A program made the translations under genes and the position numbers. Positions 20,261 to 31,456 of a stretch of 64,000 bases of DNA are shown here, piece after piece (positions within the stretch are counted from its first letter, which is position 1; every line of letters starts with the position of its first letter). Origin of the DNA: Sideroxydans sp. (lineage in GTDB: Bacteria > Pseudomonadota > Gammaproteobacteria > Burkholderiales > Gallionellaceae); NCBI GenBank assembly GCA_028707175.1, contig JAQTUV010000003.1:1-64000 (forward strand), given 5' to 3'. The notes below the pieces were generated by a model that saw only the letters and a list, made by a program, of their open reading frames with translations, did no database searches and had not been told where the DNA came from.

Positions 20261-20460
20261 GTTGGCTTTTTTGTTTGTTAACATTTAGTTTACGGCCTCT
20301 GTCGCAGTGTTAACGTCGGACGATATAGTTACCCTCGCGTCAATTCGTTTTTCTTGACTTGATTGGAGTGGGCGATGGCAATTTGTGGATTTATAAGCTT
20401 TCTAAATTCTGTGTTTTCCATTACAGTGGCAACGTGTTAACCATCGAGAGAATCGACAAA
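20261..20460 (+). promoter_or_regulatory. hfq upstream region
   Basis: 200 bases upstream of hfq. A TATAGT -10-like hexamer near 20324-20329 is a candidate promoter. The frame of hfq stays open back to 20359, but the extension has no Hfq similarity, so it is treated as leader. Confidence 0.4.
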
Positions 20461-20691
20461 ATGAGTACAAAAGGGCAACAACTACAAGACCCGTTCCTGA
20501 ATGCATTGCGTAAGGAACATGTGCAGGTCGCTATCTATCTTGTCAATGGCATTAAATTGCAAGGTCAGGTCGAGTCATTCGATCAGTATGTGGTGCTACT
20601 GAAGAATACCGTCACTCAGATGGTTTATAAGCATGCCATCTCCACCATTGTTCCCGCTCGCGCCGTTTCTATTCCGTTTGATGCTGAGTGA
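20461..20691 (+). CDS. hfq: RNA chaperone Hfq
   Basis: 76 aa from ATG 20461, the first Met that gives the standard [17 protein letters not shown] start. The Sm1 motif ([21 protein letters not shown]) and Sm2 motif (YKHAISTI) are intact, with the distal/proximal residues QDPF and KH. It forms a hexamer that pairs small RNAs with mRNAs. The C-terminal tail is short, as usual in betaproteobacteria. The stop overlaps the hflX ATG by one base. Confidence 0.97.
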   Translation: MSTKGQQLQDPFLNALRKEHVQVAIYLVNGIKLQGQVESFDQYVVLLKNTVTQMVYKHAISTIVPARAVSIPFDAE

Positions 20692-21833
20692 TGTCTGAAG
20701 CAACCACCGTCGCCAATACGGCGGTATTGGTCAGTCTCGACTTTGGCGCTCCGGATTACACAGAAAGCTTAGAAGAGTTACGTTTGCTTGCTGAAAGTGC
20801 CGGCGTGCATACGCTTGCGTTGGTGGAGGGTAAGCGTCAACGCCCTGATCCTGCGACGTTTGCAGGTAGTGGCAAGGTTGATGAGATTGCTGCGCTGGTG
20901 GAAGAGCTAGAAGCACCTTTGGTCATTTTTAATCACGACCTTTCTCCTGCCCAGATGCGTAATCTGACAGCAAAAATCCAAACGCGCGTCATTGACCGCA
21001 CTATGCTGATCTTGGATATCTTCGCTTTGCGTGCACAAAGTCACGAGGGCAAGGTTCAAGTTGAGCTGGCTCAACTCAAATATTTATCCACACGCCTGGT
21101 TGGTATGAACACGGACATGGGGCAGCAAAAGTTCGCTGTTGGTGCACGTGGCCCCGGTGAGACGCAGCTTGAATTGGATAGACGCAAGCTGGATAGGCGT
21201 GTGCATCTGCTGAACGAGCGATTGAAGCAACTCAAGCGCCATCGTGAATTACAGCGCAAAGCGAGAGATCGTTCTGATGTGATGTCGGTTTCGATCGTTG
21301 GATATACGAACGCTGGAAAGTCGACAATGTTCAATCGATTAACCAATGCGAACGTTTATGCGGCAAACCAGCTATTTGCAACGTTAGACACCACCGCTCG
21401 CAAGATATTTTTGGAAGGTGAGAATCAAACTCAGGTGATCTTATCCGACACAGTCGGATTCATTCGGCATTTGCCGCATGGTTTAGTCGCTGCATTTCGT
21501 AGCACCTTAGAGGAGACTGCAATGGCAGATTTGCTGTTGCACGTGGTCGATGTAAATAGCGCTGAGCGTAATGATCAAGTTGCCGCAGTGAATCAGGTGT
21601 TGATGGAAGTTGGCGCGCAAGAAATTCCTCAGATTGTGATCTATAACAAGGTTGATTTGCTAGGCGAGCCTGCGGGCGTTAAGCGGGATGAATATGGTAA
21701 TATTGTGTCCATTAATCTGAGTGCAAAAACGGGAGAGGGGTTGGAGTATTTACGGTCTGCTCTCGTAGAGTTCCGAGATGCACCTAAAGTCGAAAAAACT
21801 GCAATCGAGTGGCATCCGCTCAATAATCAATAG
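20691..21833 (+). CDS. hflX: GTPase HflX
   Basis: 380 aa from ATG 20691 (TGATG overlap with hfq); a GTG directly before is not needed. An N-terminal HflX domain (about 1-190) contains GSGKVDEIA and GARGPGETQLELDRR, followed by a G domain with GYTNAGKST near 205, DTVGF and NKVD. HflX binds 50S subunits and splits or rescues ribosomes under stress. It lies in the conserved hfq-hflX-hflK-hflC order. Confidence 0.96.
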   Translation: MSEATTVANTAVLVSLDFGAPDYTESLEELRLLAESAGVHTLALVEGKRQRPDPATFAGSGKVDEIAALVEELEAPLVIFNHDLSPAQMRNLTAKIQTRVIDRTMLILDIFALRAQSHEGKVQVELAQLKYLSTRLVGMNTDMGQQKFAVGARGPGETQLELDRRKLDRRVHLLNERLKQLKRHRELQRKARDRSDVMSVSIVGYTNAGKSTMFNRLTNANVYAANQLFATLDTTARKIFLEGENQTQVILSDTVGFIRHLPHGLVAAFRSTLEETAMADLLLHVVDVNSAERNDQVAAVNQVLMEVGAQEIPQIVIYNKVDLLGEPAGVKRDEYGNIVSINLSAKTGEGLEYLRSALVEFRDAPKVEKTAIEWHPLNNQ

Positions 21834-21853
21834 CTTTATGAAGGTGTGAAATC

Positions 21854-23032
21854 ATGGGATTGAATGACCCTCAATGGGGTAATAAAAATGCAGGGGGGCC
21901 TCCTGATTTAGAAGAGGTGATGCGTAAGTTGAATGCCAAAATTCAATCACTGTTTGGTGGTTCGGGTAATGGCGGATCGAATAAGCCCGTGGGTACATCT
22001 GGGGGCGTAGGTCTCATTGCTTTAATCGTCGCCTTAATTTGGATTGCAAGTGGTTTCTATATCGTGGAAGCAAGTCAGCGTGGCGTTGTGTTGCGCTTCG
22101 GCAAACAAGTTGAAGTCACAGAGTCTGGGCCGCGTTGGCACATCCCTTATCCCATAGAGTCTGTAGAACTCGTGAATCTGAGTCAAGTTCGCACGATTGA
22201 GGTGGGTTATCGCGAGAACGTAAAGAATAAGATTTTGAAAGAGTCGTTGATGCTGACTGATGATGAAAACATCATCGATATTCAATTTGCGGTTCAGTAT
22301 TTTTTGAAAGATCCTGGCGAGTTTCTATTTAATAACCGAGCGCCAGACGATTCGGTTAGACAAGCAGCAGAAACGGCCATTCGAGAAATTGTGGGTCGTA
22401 GCAAAATGGACTTTGTGCTGTATGAGGGGCGCGAACAGGTATCTGCAGATACGACCAAGTTGATGCAGGACATTCTGGATAAATATAAATCGGGTATCGT
22501 TGTGAGCAAGGTGACTATGCAGAATGCGCAGCCACCCGAGCAGGTGCAAGCGGCATTTGATGATGCAGTTAAAGCCGGACAAGACCGTGAGCGTCAAAAA
22601 AATGAAGGACAAGCCTACGCTAATGATGTGGTGCCTAAAGCGAAGGGAGCTGCGGCGCGTTTGATGCAAGAGGCAGATGGTTATAAGCAAAGTGTGATTG
22701 CCAATGCAGAGGGTGATGCGAGTCGCTTTAAGCAAATTTTGGTTGAGTATGAGAAAGCGCCTGGTGTCACGCGCGAGCGGATGTACATTGACATGATGCA
22801 GCAGATCCTTTCCAACAGTAGCAAAGTGTTGGTCGATCAAAAATCTGGCAATGGTAGTTTGCTGTATTTACCGTTGGATAAGCTTATTCAAAGTACCACG
22901 CCAAGTGCGGCGGATATTGCGCAGGGGGTTAAAGCTGCGGAGCAAGCTGCAATTACAGCAGGCTCTAATGAGGTGGTGGCCGCACCACGTGCGAGTGGCG
23001 GTGCGCTTAGCAGAGATCGGGAGGCGCGATAA
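21854..23032 (+). CDS. hflK: FtsH protease modulator HflK
   Basis: 392 aa. A Gly/Asn-rich N-terminus (MGLNDPQWGNKNAGGPPDLEE-like) precedes one transmembrane helix at about 54-72 and an SPFH/band-7 domain. A helical region (GQDRERQKNEGQAYANDVVPKAKG) and a variable C-terminus follow. HflK and HflC form a large membrane cage around FtsH. The stop codon overlaps the hflC start by one base. Confidence 0.95.
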   Translation: MGLNDPQWGNKNAGGPPDLEEVMRKLNAKIQSLFGGSGNGGSNKPVGTSGGVGLIALIVALIWIASGFYIVEASQRGVVLRFGKQVEVTESGPRWHIPYPIESVELVNLSQVRTIEVGYRENVKNKILKESLMLTDDENIIDIQFAVQYFLKDPGEFLFNNRAPDDSVRQAAETAIREIVGRSKMDFVLYEGREQVSADTTKLMQDILDKYKSGIVVSKVTMQNAQPPEQVQAAFDDAVKAGQDRERQKNEGQAYANDVVPKAKGAAARLMQEADGYKQSVIANAEGDASRFKQILVEYEKAPGVTRERMYIDMMQQILSNSSKVLVDQKSGNGSLLYLPLDKLIQSTTPSAADIAQGVKAAEQAAITAGSNEVVAAPRASGGALSRDREAR

Positions 23033-23913
23033 TGAGTCCGCTAATAAGAAATATTTTGGTGGCGAGCATAGGGTTGCTCGTGTTGTTGTCGATGAGCGCA
23101 TTTGTGGTTGATCAGCGGAAGACTGCAATTGTTTTTCAATTAGGTGAGGTGATGCGTTTGGAAACGACACCGGGCCTGAAATTCAAAGTGCCTCTGGTGC
23201 AAAACGTACGTTTTTTTGATGCACGCATCTTGACGTTTGATTCGCAAGAGCCAGAACGTTTTATTACGGCCGAAAAGAAAAACGTACTTGTGGATTCTTT
23301 TGTCAAATGGCGCATCGTTGATGTGAAACAGTACTACATCAGTGTGGGAGGGGATGAGGCTCGGGCACAGACTCGACTGATGCAAACTGTGAATTCAGCA
23401 TTGCGCGAAGAATTCGGTAAACGAACGATTCACGATGTTGTATCTGGCAAGCGCGATGAGCTTATGCGTGTTGTTCAGCAAAAAACAGATGTCGATGCTA
23501 GAAAAATTGGCGTAGAAGTATTGGATGTGCGCCTAAAGCGCGTCGACTTCCCTGTCGAAATCAGTCAGTCAGTCTATAGTCGTATGGAAGCTGAACGTAA
23601 GCGTGTTGCGAATGAACTGCGTGCAACAGGTAATGCAGAGAGCGAGAAGATTCGTGCCGATGCAGATCGTCAACGTGAAGTGATTTTGGCCCAAGCCTAT
23701 CGTGATGCACAGAAAATCAAGGGTGAAGGCGATGCTAAGGCTTCTTCGCTGTATGCAGGTGCTTTTGGTCGTAATTCAGAGTTCTATGCTTTTTATCGTA
23801 GCTTGGATGCTTATAAGCAAACCTTTAAGAATAAAAGCGACGTGATGGTTTTGGATCCTAGTTCAGCTTTCTTTAAGTATCTGAAGAGCTCTAACAAAGG
23901 TGGCGGTAAGTAA
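23032..23913 (+). CDS. hflC: FtsH protease modulator HflC
   Basis: 293 aa. One N-terminal transmembrane helix (ILVASIGLLVLLSMSAFVV) precedes an SPFH domain with the family phrase VDQRKTAIVFQLGEV and the helical RQREVILAQAYRDAQKIKGEGDA. It is the partner of HflK in FtsH regulation. DUF2065 follows 5 nt later. Confidence 0.95.
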   Translation: MSPLIRNILVASIGLLVLLSMSAFVVDQRKTAIVFQLGEVMRLETTPGLKFKVPLVQNVRFFDARILTFDSQEPERFITAEKKNVLVDSFVKWRIVDVKQYYISVGGDEARAQTRLMQTVNSALREEFGKRTIHDVVSGKRDELMRVVQQKTDVDARKIGVEVLDVRLKRVDFPVEISQSVYSRMEAERKRVANELRATGNAESEKIRADADRQREVILAQAYRDAQKIKGEGDAKASSLYAGAFGRNSEFYAFYRSLDAYKQTFKNKSDVMVLDPSSAFFKYLKSSNKGGGK

Positions 23914-23918
23914 TCTGC

Positions 23919-24103
23919 ATGATGAATGATTACTGGTTCATCGCTTTAGGATTGATGTTGGTGCTGGAAGGGATCATGCCATTTATATTCCCGCGTGAAT
24001 GGCGAGAAACACTACGCAAAGTTGCTGAGTTTCAAGATGGGCAAGTTCGCTTTATCGGACTAACGCTGATGTTAAGTGGGCTGTTGTTGATTTATTGGAT
24101 CAA

Positions 24104-24107
<4 letters not shown>
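23919..24107 (+). CDS. DUF2065 (YjeT-like) small membrane protein
   Basis: 62 aa with two hydrophobic helices (about 5-23 and 44-60) separated by PREWRETLRKVAEFQDGQVR, typical of DUF2065. Function unknown; the family is regularly found beside hflKC. The stop overlaps the hisZ start by 4 nt. Confidence 0.9.
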
Positions 24108-26598
<2,491 letters not shown>

Positions 26599-26620
26599 TC
26601 AACTAAGCAGTCATTAAAAG

Positions 26621-26650
26621 CACGCATCGAAGTTCTGATGCGTGTTTTTC
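26621..26650 (+). terminator. Intrinsic terminator after purA
   Basis: An 8-bp stem (CACGCATC / GATGCGTG) with an 8-nt loop is followed by five T. It lies 22 nt after the purA stop and argues that the rhodanese gene starts downstream of it. Confidence 0.85.
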
Positions 26651-26706
26651 TTTGTAGGGTAAGTCTTCTAATTAGCACTACATTATTTCTGGAACATGAG
26701 TTGGCT

Positions 26707-27174
26707 ATGGCACACAGTTATGACGATTTGATAAATGATGCACTCACGCGCGTGAGAGAGATATTGCCTTGGGATTTAGGGCGTTTGCTGAATAGTCACA
26801 GCGACCTTTTGCTGTTGGATGTGCGAGAGCATGCAGAGTTTGCCGCATTCCAACTGCCGCACTCAATCAACGTGCCGCGCGGGATTTTGGAACAGTCTTG
26901 TGAGTGGAATTACGATGAGACCGTACCTGCACTTGCGAGTGGTCGTAATCGTTCAATCATCGTGATTTGTCGTTCTGGTAAGCGCTCAGTACTAGCGGCA
27001 GATGTGATGTTGAAAATGGGATTTACTGATGTGCGTTCTTTAAAATTGGGCGTGCGCGGCTGGAATGACGCCGAATTACCGCTAGAAGATATTTACGGCA
27101 CGCGTTTGAGCCCCGATCAAGTAGACGAAATACTGAAACCTCGGTTGAGTGAAAATCAGCGCATGCCCAAGTAA
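26707..27174 (+). CDS. Rhodanese-domain protein
   Basis: 155 aa from ATG 26707 (M-A-H-S-Y-D-D). An in-frame ATG at 26638 would lie inside the purA terminator, so it was rejected. A single rhodanese domain covers about residues 20-120 with active-site loop ICRSGKRS, so the catalytic Cys is present. DVREHAEF and LKLGVRGWNDAELP are typical. Family role: persulfide transfer. Its place at the border of the sulfur region suggests, but does not prove, a part in sulfur trafficking. Confidence 0.85.
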   Translation: MAHSYDDLINDALTRVREILPWDLGRLLNSHSDLLLLDVREHAEFAAFQLPHSINVPRGILEQSCEWNYDETVPALASGRNRSIIVICRSGKRSVLAADVMLKMGFTDVRSLKLGVRGWNDAELPLEDIYGTRLSPDQVDEILKPRLSENQRMPK

Positions 27175-27195
27175 GTTTTAACCCCCTGTGATTAG

Positions 27196-27780
27196 TTAAA
27201 GAATCTTAGCGGATTCATCAAAAGTTAGGCGTGGGCCGCGTGGAAATAATTTTTCTGCATCACCATAACCTAGGTTGATGAGGAAATTGGATCTGATGGA
27301 TGTGCCATCGAAGAATTCGGCATCCACTTTGGCATTATCGAATCCAGACATGGGGCCTGCATCAAGTCCCAATGCACGTGCGGCGATGATGAGATATGCA
27401 CCTTGTAGGCTAGCATTGCGAAATGCAGTGGTGTCGATGAGTGTTTGATTGCCTACGAACCATGATCGAGCATCGGTGTGCGGAAATAGTTCTGGCAACT
27501 TCTCGTAGAATGCTTGATCTTGAGCCACGATCACCGTTACAGGGGCGGTGCATGTTTTCTCTTGATTTTCTGCAATGACCGATTGTAATAAGCGTTGTTT
27601 AGCTGATGGACTCTTAATGAATATTAAGCGTGCAGGGCAGGAATTAGCACTGGTCGGCCCCCATTTCATTAGTTCAACAAGCTGCTTAATCAAGTCGTCA
27701 CTGACGGGCTTATCCAACCAACTGTTGTGACTGCGAGCATGACGGAAAATGAGGTCTAAGCTTTTGTCATCGAGTTGCAT
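27196..27780 (-). CDS. RutE/HadB-like nitroreductase (malonic semialdehyde reductase family)
   Basis: 194 aa, FMN-dependent nitroreductase fold. The sequence [37 protein letters not shown] matches the RutE branch, annotated as malonic semialdehyde reductase. No other rut genes are near, so the physiological substrate is open. It is convergent with the rhodanese gene and separated from sqr by a terminator. Confidence 0.8.
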   Translation of the reverse strand: MQLDDKSLDLIFRHARSHNSWLDKPVSDDLIKQLVELMKWGPTSANSCPARLIFIKSPSAKQRLLQSVIAENQEKTCTAPVTVIVAQDQAFYEKLPELFPHTDARSWFVGNQTLIDTTAFRNASLQGAYLIIAARALGLDAGPMSGFDNAKVDAEFFDGTSIRSNFLINLGYGDAEKLFPRGPRLTFDESAKIL

Positions 27781-27819
27781 AGCGTTCCTTTTTCTTGTCG
27801 CAGAGTTGCTAGTCCCTCA

Positions 27820-27858
27820 AACAAAAAGCCTCTACCCGAAAGGAAGAGGCTTTTTGTT
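27820..27858 (-). terminator. Intrinsic terminator downstream of sqr
   Basis: A long perfect stem (AACAAAAAGCCTCT / AGAGGCTTTTTGTT) lies 13 nt after the sqr stop. Read on the minus strand it ends in a T run. It should stop sqr transcripts before the nitroreductase gene. Confidence 0.88.
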
Positions 27859-27870
27859 CATTAAGCTAAC

Positions 27871-29142
27871 TTACTTCAGTTTTTCGATACCCAGCATTTT
27901 CATAATGCTGCCTTCGTAGAAAGGCTCGGAAGTTCCTTTTTTCATTTTTCTGATGAAATATTTCTCAAAAGCAACCTTTGCCAGATGGACCCATTTTCCT
28001 TCGGAGAACCAATTTACATTGCGAGGCGGAATTTGTGGAATGGCTACGAAAGCGACACCGGATTCACCAAAGTCAGCAAGACACACTGCGTTCCATGTAG
28101 CCTCCTTATCGGCGACACCACCGGTGAGATCAGCAAGGATGTTATGCACGGTGGCAGACACCATAGACTCGATCATATAGCCAGTTTTAGGGGTGCCTAC
28201 TGGAATTGGTGTCGGTTCTACTGGCGGAATCGCTACACATACACCTATGGCAAATACATTTTTGTATTTTGCATTACGCTGATGCTTATCGACGGTGATG
28301 AATCCGCGCGGATTGGTCAAACCTTCAATTCCGAAAACGGCGTCAACGCCTTTGAATGCAGGCAACATCATGCTATAGCTGAAAGGGAGTTCATGTTTCT
28401 TCTTTTCTGCCCCCATCTCGTCATGTTCAGTGACGTACATCTTTCCTGCTTCAACTTTGGTGACCTTTGCATTGCAGATCCACTTGATGTGTTTGTCACG
28501 CATTCCAGATTCTAGGATTCCTTTGGAATCTCCCACGCCACCAAGCCCTAAATGACCAATATAAGGTTCTGCAGTGACGAATGTCATCGGTACTTTTGTA
28601 CGAATCTTGCGCTTACGCAGGTCTGTATCAATAATGAATGCATATTCATAAGCAGGGCCATAACAAGAGGCGCCTTGTACTGCACCAACAACGATCGGGC
28701 CGGGATCTTTGCAGAAGCTGTCCCACTCATCGTGAGATTTCATAGCGTGGTCAACGTGGCATACGGAATGCGTATATCCGCCATGAGGACCTAGCCCCTC
28801 AACTTCGTCGAAAGCCAATTTTGGACCTGTTGAAATGACTAGATAGTCATAGGCCAGAATCGCGCCATCATTAAGCTCAAGTTTGTTTTGGTCAGGATGG
28901 ACGCGTTTTACGCCGGTGGAGATGAAATCGATTCCTTTGCGCTCTAAGTAGCTGCGGACTGGAAACTCGATTTGTTTGCGCTCGCGCCATTTCACGCCGA
29001 CCCATGGATTGGACGGCACAAAGTGAAAACTTTCACTATTGGAAACAACGGTGACTTTGTGCTTCTTGTCTAACTTTTCACGCATTTCATAAGCAGCCGG
29101 CATTCCACCGACTCCTGCGCCCATGATAACAATATGTGCCAT
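27871..29142 (-). CDS. sqr: Sulfide:quinone oxidoreductase
   Basis: 423 aa FAD protein, close to the Acidithiobacillus-type SQR in its motifs. GAGVGGMPAAYEM binds FAD. The three redox cysteines of SQR are present: Cys128 (SVCHVDHA), Cys160 (GASCYGPAYEY) and Cys354 (NAVCLADFG). The amphipathic C-terminus (VHLAKVAFEKYFIRKMKKG) is that used for monotopic membrane binding. It oxidises sulfide to polysulfide/zero-valent sulfur and reduces quinone. It has no signal peptide. Its upstream region carries a candidate activator site shared with soeABC, and the two-component genes lie just upstream on the same strand. Confidence 0.95.
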   Translation of the reverse strand: MAHIVIMGAGVGGMPAAYEMREKLDKKHKVTVVSNSESFHFVPSNPWVGVKWRERKQIEFPVRSYLERKGIDFISTGVKRVHPDQNKLELNDGAILAYDYLVISTGPKLAFDEVEGLGPHGGYTHSVCHVDHAMKSHDEWDSFCKDPGPIVVGAVQGASCYGPAYEYAFIIDTDLRKRKIRTKVPMTFVTAEPYIGHLGLGGVGDSKGILESGMRDKHIKWICNAKVTKVEAGKMYVTEHDEMGAEKKKHELPFSYSMMLPAFKGVDAVFGIEGLTNPRGFITVDKHQRNAKYKNVFAIGVCVAIPPVEPTPIPVGTPKTGYMIESMVSATVHNILADLTGGVADKEATWNAVCLADFGESGVAFVAIPQIPPRNVNWFSEGKWVHLAKVAFEKYFIRKMKKGTSEPFYEGSIMKMLGIEKLK

Positions 29143-29261
29143 ATTTATTCTTCTCCAAATTGGTTTGAGATATAAGAGCGAATGCCTTTGTTTATCGCAT
29201 GAAACACATCGACGACAATGTTTTTTGCTGTGATGCTATTAAGCGGAATCGTTGATTTTGG

Positions 29262-29309
29262 GTCTATAACCTTGTTGGGGAGAATGTTTATAACCCGTAT
29301 GGGGGGGCT
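29262..29309 (-). promoter_or_regulatory. Candidate regulated promoter of sqr
   Basis: Read on the minus strand, a site CCCCCCCATACGGGTTAT (29291-29308) is followed, 24 nt later in phase, by a -10-like TATAGAC (29268-29262). The same arrangement is found upstream of soeA: site with 16 of 18 identical bases, TATAGAC at 25 nt. The site is about 150 nt before the sqr start codon. Being just upstream of a poor -35, it fits an activator-dependent promoter (inference). Confidence 0.6.
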
Positions 29310-29986
29310 TAATTGCGATCAGACGATCCGTTATCGGTCGTCGATTCCTGTTCTTTGGTGAAAAGAACCGCCGCCTTTACTCGAGATGACAAGTTAAGTT
29401 TGTTCAAAATATGACGTACGTGTTGTTTTACGGTGTCGTAGCTGATTTTGAGCGTCATCGCAATTGCTTTATTGCTTTCCCCTCGGGATAGTAATTGCAA
29501 AATCTCACGCTCACGTTCGGTCAATAACTTTAAAGAGTTTTTGGGTTCTGGATCTGGCGAATCTCCGCGCAACATATCAATGAGCTTGAGTGTCATCGTG
29601 GGGGCCACCACTAATTCTCCAGCAGCAACACGGCGTATCGCATCTACGACGTCATCCGGAGCCATGTCCTTTAATAAATAGCCACGAACACCAGCACGAA
29701 TTGCATTGGTCAGATCGGTTTCTGAGTCGCTCATGGTTAACATCACCGCAGGGGTTGTATATCCTTCACTACGGATTTGTTGTAACAAGGAAATCCCGTC
29801 CAATGGCTTCATACGCAGATCAATGATTAGCAAATCGGGTTTTTCATCCAATAATTTGCGCAATTCATCAATGCTACCCGTAGCGCCTAATACGCTGAAA
29901 TCGTAGCAATTAGACAGAAGCTCGCTCAACCCTCGTCGGCAAAGACATTGATCATCCACTAGCACTAATTTTAGTTGCTCACTCAT
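29309..29986 (-). CDS. NarL/FixJ-family response regulator
   Basis: 225 aa from ATG 29986 (M-S-E-Q-L-K-L-V-L-V-D-D), overlapping the histidine kinase stop by 8 nt; a longer frame upstream lies within the kinase gene. The receiver domain (about 5-120) has the acidic pair VDD and the phosphoacceptor Asp in LLIIDLRM, plus the switch Lys in LLKDMAPDD. A C-terminal LuxR-type HTH follows (LTEREREILQLLSRGESNKAIAMTL). It should control transcription in response to the adjacent kinase. Its position between sqr and soeABC makes both likely targets. Confidence 0.93.
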   Translation of the reverse strand: MSEQLKLVLVDDQCLCRRGLSELLSNCYDFSVLGATGSIDELRKLLDEKPDLLIIDLRMKPLDGISLLQQIRSEGYTTPAVMLTMSDSETDLTNAIRAGVRGYLLKDMAPDDVVDAIRRVAAGELVVAPTMTLKLIDMLRGDSPDPEPKNSLKLLTEREREILQLLSRGESNKAIAMTLKISYDTVKQHVRHILNKLNLSSRVKAAVLFTKEQESTTDNGSSDRN

Positions 29987-31214
29987 GTGTTGCTCTCCAA
30001 TCAGGTGTGGGTTCGGGGAAAAATAATTGTACTTGTGTTCCAAGACCTGCTGCGCTGGTAACTTTTATTTCACCACCAATACGTTGTGCTCGTTCTCGCA
30101 TAATCATCATTCCGTAGTGCCCTTCAATTGGAGTAAAAGTCTTCGCACCAACGCCATTGTCTTCAATCGTAAATATGTAATATCCGAAACGAGCGTCAAC
30201 AAATAGACGTGCATGTGTTGCACCAGAATGACGTGCAATATTATTTAACGCCTCTTGGACGATGTAATAGACCTGGATTTCATATTCAAGCGGTAGAGTC
30301 AGATCGGCTAAGTGATTCTGGTATTCCAAGTGAATATTATGTCGATCACGGAAATGATTGGTGATGTCTTGCAGCGCGGCAGGCAGGCCTGCGTGGTTTA
30401 GTTCGCAACGAAAATCTGCAATTAACTCCCGAATATTTTTTTGACCAATCTCCAAGGCATCATCTATTTCGCGGGTGTATTTTGTTGCCATTGGATAGTT
30501 GCCAGATCGGATGGATTCGGCAAGTAAGCTGACGCGCATGCGGCCATAGGTAAGTGTTTGAGCCAAGGAGTCATGGATGTTGTTGGCGATTTCTTGTCGT
30601 GCGGAAAGACGTTCAAGGCGGCTTTCTTCGCGATTGATGCGAGTGTGTTCAATCGTTGTGCTCATCACCTCGGCGAAAGCCGCAATGGTGTTCATTACAC
30701 AACTCGCGCCATCCCGAGGAATGTCAAAAAAAATGGTCAATATACCCAGTGTGCTTTCTGGTGAGCTAGGGGACTCTAGTGGTGCAACCACGCGTGATTG
30801 AAATCGACAAGTTGAATACATGCAGTTTTGCCGAGATTCACAGTTGCTGATATCCGTGGCATGGACCACATGATTGAGTGCTGCTTTGTTGCTGACCTCA
30901 CAATCTAAACCTACAAAGTTTTCAGCCTCCGCTTGCAACTCAGGAGAGATGCCTGCAGCGCTAATGATTGTTAGGGATTGATCATCGGAAGAAATAAGGC
31001 GAACAACACCTGCCGTTGCATTAACGGTCCCAATGATAATTTCCAAAAAATTCTTTAGTAATGCCTTTAATTCGCCAGAGCGAGGGGGGGTGAATTCTTG
31101 GCTCAAACATGCTGTTACGCCGCCATCTAAATCGGGCGGGGCGAACTCAGGATCTCTTACCCAAGAAAATCCGCTAAATTCTTTTTCTGTGATGGGAATG
31201 ATTTTTTTATGCAT
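29979..31214 (-). CDS. Soluble NarX-like sensor histidine kinase with GAF domain
   Basis: 411 aa without transmembrane helices. A GAF-like sensor domain covers about residues 45-190, followed by HisKA_3 with phosphoacceptor His214 (EIANNIHDSLAQTL) and a HATPase_c domain (QEALNNIARHSGATH, EDNGVGA). The sensor domain holds Cys105, Cys125, Cys131 and Cys136 in a short span (DISNCESRQNCMYSTC), which could bind a redox cofactor or sense sulfur species; that is inference. NarX/NarQ proteins have periplasmic sensors, so this cytoplasmic form must sense an internal signal. It is divergent from soeA across 242 bases. Confidence 0.9.
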   Translation of the reverse strand: MHKKIIPITEKEFSGFSWVRDPEFAPPDLDGGVTACLSQEFTPPRSGELKALLKNFLEIIIGTVNATAGVVRLISSDDQSLTIISAAGISPELQAEAENFVGLDCEVSNKAALNHVVHATDISNCESRQNCMYSTCRFQSRVVAPLESPSSPESTLGILTIFFDIPRDGASCVMNTIAAFAEVMSTTIEHTRINREESRLERLSARQEIANNIHDSLAQTLTYGRMRVSLLAESIRSGNYPMATKYTREIDDALEIGQKNIRELIADFRCELNHAGLPAALQDITNHFRDRHNIHLEYQNHLADLTLPLEYEIQVYYIVQEALNNIARHSGATHARLFVDARFGYYIFTIEDNGVGAKTFTPIEGHYGMMIMRERAQRIGGEIKVTSAAGLGTQVQLFFPEPTPDWRATHE

Positions 31215-31300
31215 TGTCGCGTAGGAGCACCCAAAAAACGTCGTGCAGGTTATGTCGAATCTCTTTAAATATCAACAAGCCTAGTGGAAAAACCTGATCC

Positions 31301-31347
31301 CCCCCCCATCGGGGTTATGTTGAGCCCCGCCCAATGTGGGTATAGAC
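31301..31347 (+). promoter_or_regulatory. Candidate regulated promoter of soeABC
   Basis: A run of C ending CCCCCCCATCGGGGTTAT (31301-31318) is followed by -10-like TATAGAC (31341-31347). Site and -10 match those upstream of sqr in sequence, order and spacing (25 versus 24 nt). It is about 140 nt before the soeA start. The opposite strand of this region also carries the kinase gene's upstream sequence. Confidence 0.6.
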
Positions 31348-31456
31348 ACCCTGCGGCATGATTGCGCCTAATAGCACCCAGCCTAAAGGCCCTATCTGGG
31401 GCAGTGTTTGTGTGTGAAAACACCGCAGTAAAACTCTATATATTTTAAGAATAAAT

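Noticed and set aside
20359-20460. Longer Hfq frame starting at 20359
   Set aside because: The extra residues have no Hfq similarity and cover the promoter region; ATG 20461 gives the standard protein.
26638-26706. Earlier rhodanese start
   Set aside because: It lies within the purA terminator hairpin.
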